Source: CALWZE01 sp964645785 | Lineage (GTDB): Bacteria; Bacillota; Clostridia; Oscillospirales; Ruminococcaceae | Reading direction: 5' to 3' | Length of the DNA stretch: 57,035 nt | Assembly (NCBI GenBank): GCA_964645785.1 | Contig: CAZYAV010000011.1 | Location: forward strand, 1-57,035 | Shown: positions 1 to 8,118 of the stretch, piece after piece | How positions within the stretch are numbered: position 1 is the first letter of the stretch | Layout of the letters: every line of letters begins with the position of its first letter | Position numbers and translations under genes: made by a program | The notes under the pieces: generated by a model | Database searches by the model: none | Seen by the model: only the letters and a program-made list of their open reading frames with translations | What the model was told of the DNA's origin: nothing

Positions 1-80
1 CGGGCATCTAAGGGGGTGACAGGCGGTTTGCAGAGCAACTGCGGCGCAAACCGCCATCAAGAGGGGGATAATCCCCCTAT
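1..80. other. two stem-loops of unknown role
   Basis: Two hairpins lie just before the tRNA terminator: a 10-bp stem pairing 22-31 with 46-55, and a 7-bp stem pairing 62-68 with 72-78. They could be the 3' end of an RNA or an untranslated region whose body lies left of the window. I cannot assign either to a known RNA family, and no coding frame here is convincing. Confidence 0.35.
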
Positions 81-81
81 G

Positions 82-121
82 AAAAATCCCGTCCGCTTGC
101 ATGACAAGCGGGCGGGATTTT
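82..121 (-). terminator. rho-independent terminator of tRNA-Gly
   Basis: A 17-position stem (83-99 with 105-121, one G-T wobble) with a 5-nt loop is followed on the minus strand by a run of five T. It begins right at the encoded CCA end of the tRNA, so it ends the tRNA transcript. The A/T tracts on both sides mean it could work in either direction. Confidence 0.75.
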
Positions 122-194
122 GGAGCGGATGACGGGAATCGAACCCGCGACCTCAGCTTGGGAAGCTAATGTTTTACCATTAAACTACATCCGC
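121..194 (-). tRNA. tRNA-Gly, anticodon CCC
   Basis: The minus strand folds as a full cloverleaf: 7-bp acceptor GCGGATG/CATCCGC, D-arm GTTT/AAAC, 5-bp anticodon stem TTAGC/GCTGA with loop TTCCCAA, and T-arm with the TTCGATT loop. The loop reads anticodon CCC, which decodes GGG glycine codons. The 3' CCA (121-123) is encoded in the DNA. This decoder of a G-ending codon fits the GC-rich genome. Confidence 0.95.
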
Positions 195-568
195 ATTGTT
201 GTATAGTATACCCGTTTCCACCGCGTTTGTCAATCCAATTTTCTCCGCGCGGCGCAGGGATTTGTGCAGATTTTCCAGTACCGCGCCGCAAAAGGGGGAA
301 AACAGCGAGCAGGGTCGGTCTGCGATACAGGAGCCAGGCCGAGAGGCAGGCGTCCTCCTGTTCGCTGTGGGGTAGAGGCGCAACATACACCACTCGGATT
401 CCCCGCCAGGCAAAATCGCGCCAAACAAGCCGTAAAATCCGGCAATCCATTCGCTTTTCCGCCGCATCTGCCGCGGCCGCGCCGTCGGGATGGCCAGAAT
501 TGCGCGGGGTGACCCCTCTATTTCTGTCGCTTCGGGCGAAAACCGCGGCAGACGGTTGCGCGGGGTTT
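195..568. other. intergenic, nothing recognised
   Basis: About 370 GC-rich bases lie between the tRNA and the marR operator. Short open frames exist on both strands, but none has a ribosome site or a recognisable protein. No hairpin terminator or known RNA was seen. Confidence 0.5.
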
Positions 569-601
569 CCTTTTAAGTTAAAATAGTTTTATGTTAAAAG
601 G
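569..601. promoter_or_regulatory. inverted-repeat operator before marR
   Basis: Arms CCTTTTAA (569-576) and TTAAAAGG (594-601) flank an inner AAAATAGTTTT core, giving a near-palindromic 33-bp AT-rich site in GC-rich DNA. It ends about 12 bp before the marR start, and its right arm overlaps the likely Shine-Dalgarno (AAAAGGA). Position and symmetry suggest a self-regulatory MarR operator; this is inferred. Confidence 0.6.
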
Positions 602-613
602 AATTGAGGCGCC

Positions 614-1072
614 ATGACAGAAGCACAGTTTGCACAGCTGAACACCTTTTTTGTGCGCACCTTCAACGCCATCCAAACGCTGGAGGATCGCGCGCTCTCC
701 CATGCCGGGGTCACCGACCTTTCGGTCAGGGAGCTGCATACTCTTGAGGCCGCCGCGGAGCTTGCCCCGTCGGGGCGCAACACGATGTCCAGCATCGCCG
801 CCCGGCTGCGCGTCTCGGTCGGCGCGCTCACCACGGCCGTCGGCGTAATGGTCAAAAAGGGCTATCTTGTCCGCGTCAGGCGTCCGGACGACCGCCGTCT
901 GGTATTCATTGAGCCGACCGAGGCCGGGCTGCGGGTCAACCGAATACACGCGCAGTTTCACAAGGATATGATTGCGTGCGTGAGCGAACAGCTCGACGAT
1001 ACAAGCCTGCAGGTCCTGTGCGCGGCGCTCGGCCGGCTGGCGGATTATTTTGACGGCTGCGCGCAGAAGTAG
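614..1072 (+). CDS. MarR-family transcriptional regulator
   Basis: This 152-residue protein has the MarR winged-helix layout: N-terminal dimer helix, helix-turn-helix at roughly 55-85 (TMSSIAARLRVSVGALT), and a wing with the family signature RRPDDRRLVFIEPTEAG around 97-113. MarR proteins bind DNA as dimers and usually repress their own or neighbouring genes until a ligand releases them. The start is ATG with AAAAGGA upstream, inside the right arm of the inverted repeat. degV follows after 24 bp, so the two are probably co-transcribed. Because DegV proteins bind fatty acids, a lipid-related signal is possible, but nothing in the sequence shows the ligand. Confidence 0.88.
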   Translation: MTEAQFAQLNTFFVRTFNAIQTLEDRALSHAGVTDLSVRELHTLEAAAELAPSGRNTMSSIAARLRVSVGALTTAVGVMVKKGYLVRVRRPDDRRLVFIEPTEAGLRVNRIHAQFHKDMIACVSEQLDDTSLQVLCAALGRLADYFDGCAQK

Positions 1073-1096
1073 GCGTCGTTTTAAGGAGATGATTTT

Positions 1097-1930
1097 ATGC
1101 CCGTTATCGTAACAGACAGCACCTGCGACCTCTCGCTGAATCAGCTGGCGTCGCTCCAGGTGACCCTGCTCCCGCTCACCGTCCGGTTTGGGAACGAGAG
1201 CTATATCGACAAGGTCACCATCACGGACGACCTGTTTTACGATAAGCTGGAAAAGTGCGACGAGCTGCCGTCCACCGCACTGCTGAGCATCGGGGAATTT
1301 CTCGAGTGCTTTGAAAAATACCCGCGCGACGAGATTGTTGTGCTGACCATCTCCTCCCGGCTGAGCGGAACCTATCAGTCCGCCTGCGCGGCGGTGGAGC
1401 TGAGCGGCCGCGCGGACATTTATATTGTGGACAGCATGACCGTGACCGGCGGCCTGGCGCTGCTGGTGCAGCGGGCGGCCGCGCTGCGAGACGCCGGCAA
1501 AAGCGGCCGCGAGATTGCACAGGAAATGGAGGAAATCAAGGGACGCGTGCGCATTTTCGCGTTCATCGACACCCTCAAATACCTCGTCAAGGGCGGCCGG
1601 CTTTCGGGGGTCGGCGGCGCGGTCGGCGGGCTGCTTGGGCTGCGCCCGATCATCTCGGTGGAGGACGGCGCGGTGCGCAATCTCAGCAAGCCGCGGGGCG
1701 TCCCCGCCGCAATCAACGAGCTCGTCCGGCTGATTACCCAGGAGCACCCGTATGACCCCGCCCAGCCGTGTCTTTTTGTGCACACCAAAAACCCGGACGC
1801 GGTCAAGCTGCTGGCCAAAGGGCTCGGCCTCTCGCGCAAGTCCGTCCCCGTCCAGATGCTCGGCAGCAGCGTCGGCACCCATGTCGGCCCCGGCGCGGCC
1901 GGCTTCTGCTATTTTGAAAAGGCGGAATAA
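1097..1930 (+). CDS. DegV family protein (FakB-type fatty-acid binding)
   Basis: 277 residues with the DegV hallmarks: N-terminal TDSTCDLS, the SSRLSGTYQSA loop near residue 91, a KGGRLSG loop near 163, and a C-terminal HTKNPDAVKLL/GTHVGPGA region. DegV proteins bind a fatty acid; in Firmicutes they act as FakB, presenting the acyl chain to the kinase FakA for entry into phospholipid synthesis. No FakA-like kinase is in this window. The ATG is preceded by AAGGAG at 8-9 nt. It sits 24 bp after marR as the second gene of that unit, which may couple uptake of exogenous fatty acids to the regulator. Confidence 0.9.
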   Translation: MPVIVTDSTCDLSLNQLASLQVTLLPLTVRFGNESYIDKVTITDDLFYDKLEKCDELPSTALLSIGEFLECFEKYPRDEIVVLTISSRLSGTYQSACAAVELSGRADIYIVDSMTVTGGLALLVQRAAALRDAGKSGREIAQEMEEIKGRVRIFAFIDTLKYLVKGGRLSGVGGAVGGLLGLRPIISVEDGAVRNLSKPRGVPAAINELVRLITQEHPYDPAQPCLFVHTKNPDAVKLLAKGLGLSRKSVPVQMLGSSVGTHVGPGAAGFCYFEKAE

Positions 1931-2455
1931 GGCTACCGGCAAAGGCGGGTTTTCCGCCGCCCGCCGCGGGGTGGGCCGCTCCGTTTCTGCCCGAGCCGCC
2001 CGCCTTCCCTTTCCGGCTCCTTTGGGCACGGGCGGTTTGTGCCTTTGGCGCGCTGCCGGGTTCTGCGCGGCAAGCACGCACGGGCGCGCGGGCAGCGCGC
2101 GCCCCTTTTGCTGTGCACCTCTGCGCAAACAAACAACCGCTGCGTCCGCTTGGCATCCTGTGCTTGTGTTTATGCGCACCCACAGCGTTACCGGCCAAGC
2201 CGCACCCCCTGCTGGGCATAAGACGGCGGCAAACCGTCCGGTTCGCCCGGACGCCGAAAGAGCCGGAATTCTCCAATCCCCTCCAAGGAAAATCGAAAGC
2301 CGGCAGTCTGCCCGCAATTTCCGCGCTGCAAGCGGGCTCGCAGCGTTGCCCGCTTTAAAAACCCAGTCTCTCCCCGCTTCGGGTCATTCCCCCTATTTCG
2401 CCGCTTCCCTTTCCCGCCCCGGGTTTCGGCAAAACCATCCGCAGCCCGAGCAGCA
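1931..2455. other. long GC-rich spacer, nothing recognised
   Basis: A 525-bp pyrimidine-rich stretch separates convergent degV and cysS. Long open frames cross it on both strands, but they overlap real genes and show no family features. The only clear element is the terminator at its right end. Confidence 0.5.
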
Positions 2456-2499
2456 AAAACCACCGCCCGCCGGTACGATACCCGGCGGGCGGTGGTTTT
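2456..2499. terminator. bidirectional terminator between degV and cysS
   Basis: A perfect 18-bp stem (2456-2473 with 2482-2499) has AAAA at its outer left edge and TTTT at its outer right edge, so it can end transcripts from both sides. It lies 12 bp past the cysS stop codon and is the only terminator seen for degV. Confidence 0.85.
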
Positions 2500-2510
2500 C
2501 TGTTCAACCG

Positions 2511-3893
2511 TTATTTTTTGCTGATCTTCGGGCCGTCCTTGGTATCCTCAAGGATATAGCCGCGCGCCGTAATCTCGTCGCGCAGCCGATCCGCCGCCGC
2601 GAAATCCCGGTTTTTACGCGCCGCCTGGCGCTGCTGCGCCATCTCGAGGATGTCGGCGGGAATCTCCTCTTTTTTGCGGTTATACAGCAACCCGAGCACG
2701 CCGGTCAGCTCGTCAAAGACCTGCGCCGCGTAGCACAGCGACTCCTTCGACTCCCCTTTGGCGCTGTTGATTTCCCGCACAAGCTCGAACACTGCCGCGA
2801 TGGCGTCCGCCGTGTTGAGGTCGTCGTCCATCGCCTTGATAAACTGCGCGCGGCGCTCGTCGCAGGCGGCCTTCAGGGTCTGCACCCCGTCCTGCGGCGC
2901 GTTCGCAATCGCAAAATCCAGGTTGTCCCGGCAGGTGTACAGCCGCTCAAGCGCCGCGACGCACTGCTCGATGACCTCGACGGAGTAGTTGATCGGGCTG
3001 CGGTAGTGCGCGCTGATCATCAGGTAGCGGATCGGCTCATAGCCATACCGCTCGCTGATCTCCCGCACGGTGAAGAAGTTGTTGAGCGATTTGGACATCT
3101 TGCGGTTGTCCACATTGATATAGCCGTTGTGCATCCAGAACCGCGAGAAGGTCTTGTGGGTGCAGCACTCGCTCTGCGCAATCTCGTTTTCGTGGTGCGG
3201 GAAGATGAGATCCTGCCCGCCGCAGTGGATGTCCAGCGTGTCCCCCAGGTAGCGGCGAGACATGGCCGAACACTCGATGTGCCAGCCCGGGCGCCCCTTG
3301 CCGTAGGGGCTGTCCCAGCAGATTTCCCCCGGCTTGGCCGCCTTCCACAGCGCAAAGTCCATCGGATCCTCTTTGGTTTCGCCCACGCCGATGCGCGCGC
3401 CCGCCTCCAGCTCCTCCAGGGGCTGGTGGGACAGCTTGCCGTATTCCTTAAAGCTGCGGGTGCGGAAATAGACGTCGCCGTCGCCCGCCTCATACGCGTA
3501 CCCCTGCGCAACCAGGCTGTTGATAATCTCCAGAATCTGGTCGATATTCTCGGTCGCGCGCGGGTGGGTGGTGGCGCGCCGGATGTTCATCCCGTCCGCG
3601 TCCGTCCAGTACTCCTTGATGAACCGTTCGGCCACCTCGGGAACCGTGATGCCCTCCTCGTTCGCCTTTTTAATCAGTTTGTCGTCCACGTCGGTGAAGT
3701 TCTGGACAAAATTCACCGTATAGCCGCGGTATTCCAGGTACCGCCGCAGGGTATCAAACACGCACAGCGGCCGCGCGTTGCCGATGTGGATATAGTTGTA
3801 TACCGTCGGCCCGCAGGCGTAAATCTTGATTTCATTGCCCTGCTGGGGGGTCAGCTCCTCTTTTTTTCTGCTCAGTGTATTATATATTTGCAT
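2511..3893 (-). CDS. cysS: cysteinyl-tRNA synthetase
   Basis: This class I synthetase charges tRNA-Cys in the cytoplasm. At 460 residues it is of normal length. The zinc-site Cys27 and the HIGN (HIGH-type) signature at 36-39 are present, as are the central CGGQDLIFPHHENEIAQSE block and KMSKS near residue 265. The C-terminal helical domain ends with the usual RDEITARGYILEDT segment. It is the last gene of the recA-recX-rimO-pgsA-cysS run, 12 bp after pgsA, and is followed by a strong terminator. Confidence 0.97.
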   Translation of the reverse strand: MQIYNTLSRKKEELTPQQGNEIKIYACGPTVYNYIHIGNARPLCVFDTLRRYLEYRGYTVNFVQNFTDVDDKLIKKANEEGITVPEVAERFIKEYWTDADGMNIRRATTHPRATENIDQILEIINSLVAQGYAYEAGDGDVYFRTRSFKEYGKLSHQPLEELEAGARIGVGETKEDPMDFALWKAAKPGEICWDSPYGKGRPGWHIECSAMSRRYLGDTLDIHCGGQDLIFPHHENEIAQSECCTHKTFSRFWMHNGYINVDNRKMSKSLNNFFTVREISERYGYEPIRYLMISAHYRSPINYSVEVIEQCVAALERLYTCRDNLDFAIANAPQDGVQTLKAACDERRAQFIKAMDDDLNTADAIAAVFELVREINSAKGESKESLCYAAQVFDELTGVLGLLYNRKKEEIPADILEMAQQRQAARKNRDFAAADRLRDEITARGYILEDTKDGPKISKK

Positions 3894-3905
3894 AATTACC
3901 TCTTG

Positions 3906-4475
3906 TTATTTTGCGTCCTTGAGCAGCGAACCGTTCTGCCAGAGATAGATGCATCCCGTAAAGCCGGTAAACGCCGCCAGCACCCACATAATAATGTTGG
4001 ACCACTGCTGCACCGCCGCAAGCTCGACCGTCTGCGCCGTTTCGCTGACATGCATCAGCAGCATCACGCAGATAATCGAGACCATCTGCAGCGCGGTCTT
4101 GATTTTCCCCCACCAGTTTGCGGCAATCACCTTGCCGTCCGAAGAGACGGCGATCATCCGCAGCGCCGAAACGACATAGTCGCGCGCGATGATGATAATC
4201 ACGGCCACCGGGCTGGCAAGCCCAAGGGCGACAAACGCGACAATCGCGCAGGTCACCAGCACCTTGTCCGCAAGCGGGTCGAGGAATTTACCGAAATTCG
4301 TCACAAGGTTGTATTTCCTCGCAATTTTGCCGTCGAGAAAATCGGTAAGGGAAGCGGCGGCAAAAATAATACACGACCACAGATAGTTGTTCGGGATTCC
4401 GTCAACCAGCAAAAAAAGGAGGAAAAACGGAACCAGTACCGCGCGCATTACGGTCAGCTTGTTTGGCAAATTCAT
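3906..4475 (-). CDS. pgsA: CDP-diacylglycerol-glycerol-3-phosphate 3-phosphatidyltransferase
   Basis: A membrane enzyme that makes phosphatidylglycerol phosphate from CDP-diacylglycerol and glycerol 3-phosphate. The CDP-alcohol phosphotransferase motif is intact: DGKIAR, then GKFLDPLADK, matching DGxxAR-x8-GxxxDxxxD. Four or more hydrophobic helices fill the rest of the 189 residues. I chose ATG 4475 because GGTGGAG sits 9 nt upstream; an in-frame GTG at 4490 would put the Shine-Dalgarno inside the gene. It lies between rimO and cysS in one transcription unit. Confidence 0.94.
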   Translation of the reverse strand: MNLPNKLTVMRAVLVPFFLLFLLVDGIPNNYLWSCIIFAAASLTDFLDGKIARKYNLVTNFGKFLDPLADKVLVTCAIVAFVALGLASPVAVIIIIARDYVVSALRMIAVSSDGKVIAANWWGKIKTALQMVSIICVMLLMHVSETAQTVELAAVQQWSNIIMWVLAAFTGFTGCIYLWQNGSLLKDAK

Positions 4476-4730
4476 CTGCGAACTCTCCACCTGTCCATTT
4501 CATTGTTCAGGGCATGAATTGCACCTGATTTTTTTATTATACCAAAATCATCCTGAAATGTACAGCCACCCGCGGCGTTTCCCCGCCGCTGCCCTTTTGC
4601 GCGGCAAAGCGGCGGCTCTGCCCGGCAGGCAGGGCACCGCCATACCCGCCGCCGGCCTGTCGTCTGTCCGCGGGGCACGCCGTACCCGGCCAGAAAAGCG
4701 CCGGGCGCCTTTTTGCGCCGCCGCCGCGGC

Positions 4731-6059
4731 TCAGTCCGCCGCCAGCTCGGCGTACAGGTCAAATGTGTCCGCGCCGGTGACCCGCACCCGGTAAATTTCA
4801 CCCGGCATCAGGTCGCTTGCGGGCGGCAGCCAGATGTTGGTGTCAATTTCCGGCGCATCCGCTTCGCCGCGGCAGGCAAACAGCTCCCGCTCAAAGTCGA
4901 AGCCGTCGCAGATCACCTCGTATTCCCGGCCAATCTGCTTTTGGCGGCTCGCCGCAAGCAGCTCGGTCTGCACCAGGGTGAACTGCTCCGCGCGGCGCTG
5001 CTTGGTCTCCTCGTCCAGCTGCGGGGTCAGCTTCTCGGCCGGCGTCCCCTCCTCGCAGGAAAACGCAAAGCAGCCCGCGCGGTCAAGCCGCGCCTGCTTG
5101 AGAAAATCGCACAGCTCCAAAAACTGCGCCTCGGTTTCCCCCGGGAAGCCGACAATAAAGGTCGAGCGCAGGGTGATGTCCGGCATTGCGGCGCGCAGCC
5201 TGCCGATCAGGCCAAGCAGGGTCTCCCGGTCGCCGAAGCGCGCCATCCGCCTGAGCACCGCCGCGCTCGCGTGCTGCATCGGGATGTCGAGATACCGCGC
5301 GATTTTATCGCTCGACGCCATCGTCTCGATCAGCTCATCGTCGATCTGGTCGGGGTAGGCGTACAGGATGCGGATCTTCCACAGCGCGTCGATTTTGCAC
5401 AGCGCGCGCAGCAGGCCGGAAAGGGAGCTTCCGTCCCGCAGGTCGCGGCCGTAGCTCGTCGTGTCCTGCGCGATGAGAATCAGCTCGCGCACCCCGCGCG
5501 CCGCAAGGCGCTGCGCCTCAGCCAGGATATCCGCCTGCCTGCGGGAGCGGTAAGCGCCGCGGATGGCGGGGATGGCGCAGTAGGTGCAGTGGTTGGAGCA
5601 GCCCTCCGCGATTTTGAGGTATGCGTAGTGCGGCGGGGTGGACAGCGCCCGGCTCCCCTCCACAACCAGCTCTTCGGGCGCCCCGAACGCCGAGAAGCGC
5701 GCGCCCGCAAGCGCCCTTTCAACCGCCCCCACAATGTCCGCGTTGCCGCAAAGGCCAAGCACCACGTCCGCCTCGGGAATCAGCTCGCACAGCTCCGCGC
5801 CGTACCGCTGCGCAAGGCAGCCGGTCACCACAACCGCGCGCAGCCGCCCGGCCTGCTTTTCGCGCACCATGTCAAAGATGCTGTCAATCGCCTCTTTTTT
5901 CGCGCTCTCGATAAACCCGCAGGTGTTGACAATCGCGCAGTCCGCACCCTGCGGCTCGGCCACGACCCGGTGCCCCGCCCGCAGCAGCTTATCCGCCATA
6001 ATCTCCGCGTCGATGCGATTTTTGTCGCACCCGAGCGACACAAAATAAATGTTCGCCAT
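4731..6059 (-). CDS. rimO: ribosomal protein S12 methylthiotransferase RimO
   Basis: A radical-SAM enzyme that adds a methylthio group to an aspartate of ribosomal protein S12. Domain order is standard: N-terminal MTTase domain with FVSLGCDKNRIDAE, NTCGF and VTGCLAQRY cysteines; radical-SAM motif CSNHCTYCAIP near residue 147; and a C-terminal TRAM domain. The CDKNR form of the first motif is typical of RimO rather than MiaB. The ATG overlaps the recX stop as TGATG, with GAGGAG just upstream, so translation is probably coupled. Confidence 0.93.
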   Translation of the reverse strand: MANIYFVSLGCDKNRIDAEIMADKLLRAGHRVVAEPQGADCAIVNTCGFIESAKKEAIDSIFDMVREKQAGRLRAVVVTGCLAQRYGAELCELIPEADVVLGLCGNADIVGAVERALAGARFSAFGAPEELVVEGSRALSTPPHYAYLKIAEGCSNHCTYCAIPAIRGAYRSRRQADILAEAQRLAARGVRELILIAQDTTSYGRDLRDGSSLSGLLRALCKIDALWKIRILYAYPDQIDDELIETMASSDKIARYLDIPMQHASAAVLRRMARFGDRETLLGLIGRLRAAMPDITLRSTFIVGFPGETEAQFLELCDFLKQARLDRAGCFAFSCEEGTPAEKLTPQLDEETKQRRAEQFTLVQTELLAASRQKQIGREYEVICDGFDFERELFACRGEADAPEIDTNIWLPPASDLMPGEIYRVRVTGADTFDLYAELAAD

Positions 6060-6697
6060 CAGCACTCCTCAAAACTCTCTTCCGGCTGCCCCTCGAAGGA
6101 CTCCAGCGCCTCCCGCACGTCCCCCGGGGGAAATCCCCGGCGCAGCAGCGCGGCGTAGACCAGCCGCCGCCCGTCCGGCTTTGCCAGCTTGAGCCGGTAT
6201 TTTTTATCAATGAGCGCGCGCAGCGCGGCGCGCTCGTCCGCCTCGCAGCCGTCGAGCGCCGCCTGCGCCGTCTCGCGCGGGACACCCTTTTCGTACAGCT
6301 TCTGCTCGACCTCACGCCGGCTTTTTCCCCTGCGGCCGATCATCTCCTCGGCGTAGCGCCGGGCAAAGCGCGCGTCGTCGGTCAGCCCCAGCGCCCGCAT
6401 CCGCTCCACCGCGCGCGCGGCGGTTTCGGGGTCGAATGACCGCTCCAGCTTGCGCGCTAGCTCCCGCTCGGCGTGCTCCCGCGCCGACAGCAGCTCCAGC
6501 GCCCGGCTCTCGGCGCGGCGCTGGTCGCTCCGGGCGCGCAGCGCCTCCAGCTCGCCCGGCTCGAACCGGCTGCCCTTGCCGACCCCGAACCGCACCAGCG
6601 TGTCCTCATCCACCGAAAACAAAAAGCCGTCGGCGCAAAAAAGGGCATATCTGCCCTTTTTTGTCAGCTTGATGCGGGTAATCTCCGTCCCGCTCAT
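6059..6697 (-). CDS. recX: regulatory protein RecX
   Basis: RecX binds RecA filaments and limits their activity. The 212 residues show repeated three-helix RecX modules, including LSAREHAERELARKL and GLTDDARFARRYAEEM, with a family-typical basic character. The gene starts inside the recA stop (ATGA overlap) and ends overlapping the rimO start, so it is made from the same SOS-type transcript as its target RecA. Confidence 0.92.
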   Translation of the reverse strand: MSGTEITRIKLTKKGRYALFCADGFLFSVDEDTLVRFGVGKGSRFEPGELEALRARSDQRRAESRALELLSAREHAERELARKLERSFDPETAARAVERMRALGLTDDARFARRYAEEMIGRRGKSRREVEQKLYEKGVPRETAQAALDGCEADERAALRALIDKKYRLKLAKPDGRRLVYAALLRRGFPPGDVREALESFEGQPEESFEEC

Positions 6698-7797
6698 TCG
6701 ATATCGTCCACCTCAACGTCAATGGGCGTCGAGGAGGGGATAATCACCGGCTTTGCCGCGCTCTCCTCCGGCGCGGCCTTCGCCGCCTTGCCCGCACCCT
6801 TCACCGCAAGCAGCTTGTCCTTGTTCTCCATCACCTGTTTTTCGATATCCGCCATCAGCTCGGGGTTGTCGCGCAGATATTTTTTCGCGTTATCCCGCCC
6901 CTGCCCGAGCCGCAGCTCGCCGCAGTTGAACCAGGCGCCGGATTTCTGGATGATGTTGAGCTTGTCCGCAAGGTCGATAATCTCCCCGACCTTGGAGATG
7001 CCCTCGCCGTACATGATGTCGAACTCGCCCGATTTAAAGGGGGGCGCAACCTTGTTTTTGACCACCTTGACCCGGGTGTGGTTGCCGATGATGTCCGAGC
7101 CGCTTTTGATCGGCTCCGCCTTGCGCACATCCAGCCGCACCGAGGCGTAGAACTTGAGCGCGCGGCCGCCCGGCGTCGTCTCAGGGTTGCCGTACATCAC
7201 CCCAATTTTTTCGCGCAGCTGGTTGATGAAGATGCAGACCGCGTTGGATTTGCTGACCACGCTGGTCAGCTTGCGCAGCCCCTGGGACATCAGCCGCGCC
7301 TGCAGCCCGACATGGGTGTCCCCCATGTCCCCCTCGATTTCGGCGCGGGTGGTCATGGCGGCGACCGAGTCGATGACAATCACGTCAATCGCGCCCGAGC
7401 GGGTCAGCGCCTCCGCAATCTCAAGCGCCTGCTCGCCCGTGTCCGGCTGGGAGACAAGGAGATTGTCGATGTTGACGCCCAGCGCGCGCGCATAGGTCGG
7501 GTCAAGCGCGTGCTCCACGTCAATGAACGCGGCCTCGCCGCCCTTTTTCTGCGCCTCGGCAATGACGTGCAGCGCCACCGTCGTCTTGCCCGAGCTCTCC
7601 GGCCCGTAAATCTCCACAATCCGGCCGCGGGGCAGCCCGCCGATCCCCAGCGCGATATCCAGCGAAAGCGAGCCCGTCGAGATCGACTCGACGTTCATCG
7701 CGGCGTTCTGGCCAAGCTTCATCACCGCGCCCTTGCCGAACTGCTTTTCAATCTGCGCAAGCGCGGTGTCCAGCGCGGTCTTTTTGTCTGTTGCCAT
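6694..7797 (-). CDS. recA: recombinase RecA
   Basis: The RecA strand-exchange ATPase forms filaments on single-stranded DNA, drives homologous recombination and triggers LexA cleavage. Walker A GPESSGKT lies at residues 65-72, followed by the conserved FIDVEHALDP segment, the VIDSVAAM Walker B region and the NQLREKIGVMYGNPETTPGG L2 region. Length is 367 residues including a Lys/Ala-rich acidic-ended tail. It is the first gene of the minus-strand run and has a clear promoter and LexA box upstream. Confidence 0.98.
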   Translation of the reverse strand: MATDKKTALDTALAQIEKQFGKGAVMKLGQNAAMNVESISTGSLSLDIALGIGGLPRGRIVEIYGPESSGKTTVALHVIAEAQKKGGEAAFIDVEHALDPTYARALGVNIDNLLVSQPDTGEQALEIAEALTRSGAIDVIVIDSVAAMTTRAEIEGDMGDTHVGLQARLMSQGLRKLTSVVSKSNAVCIFINQLREKIGVMYGNPETTPGGRALKFYASVRLDVRKAEPIKSGSDIIGNHTRVKVVKNKVAPPFKSGEFDIMYGEGISKVGEIIDLADKLNIIQKSGAWFNCGELRLGQGRDNAKKYLRDNPELMADIEKQVMENKDKLLAVKGAGKAAKAAPEESAAKPVIIPSSTPIDVEVDDIE

Positions 7798-7839
7798 GTT
7801 TTCCTCTCTCTGTCCACCCGGGACCTGTTCTCAAAAATA

Positions 7840-7851
7840 GAACCTTTGTTC
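7840..7851. promoter_or_regulatory. LexA (SOS) box for recA
   Basis: The palindrome GAAC-N4-GTTC matches the core of the Gram-positive LexA/DinR box. It lies about 15 bp downstream of the -10, over or just past the expected start of transcription. Two further GAAC half-sites sit immediately upstream on the minus strand. Confidence 0.75.
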
Positions 7852-7866
7852 TTGTTCTCTTTCTGG

Positions 7867-7895
7867 ATTATACACGATACGGGCGCAAAATACAA
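7867..7895 (-). promoter_or_regulatory. sigma-A promoter of recA
   Basis: Minus strand TTGTAT (7890-7895), 17-bp spacer, TATAAT (7867-7872). It drives the recA-recX-rimO-pgsA-cysS run and is followed by the LexA box. Confidence 0.75.
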
Positions 7896-8118
7896 TGACT
7901 TTTCGGAATTTCCGGTTTTATGCGCCGCGCGCTCCGGCGGCCGCGCAGGCTTCCCCGGCCGGGTCTGTGCGCCCTTTCCCGGCGCGGTTCTGCGGCCGCC
8001 CTTTACAAGCCGGGCGCCGCCGGTCTGGCCGAAGCGCCGCCGCGGGGTTCGCGCCGCGCCCGGAGCCTTTCCGCGCCCGCTTCTGGCCGGCGGGCAGCCC
8101 GCGTCCCTGCGCGCAGAA
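7896..8118. other. GC-rich spacer between prmC and the recA promoter
   Basis: With the recA promoter and leader this makes about 320 bp without a gene. I see no terminator for prmC and no convincing small gene here. Confidence 0.45.

Noticed and set aside
1752..4517. 921-codon plus-strand frame opposite cysS and pgsA
   Set aside because: Antisense shadow of two well-defined genes, without a ribosome site or family features.
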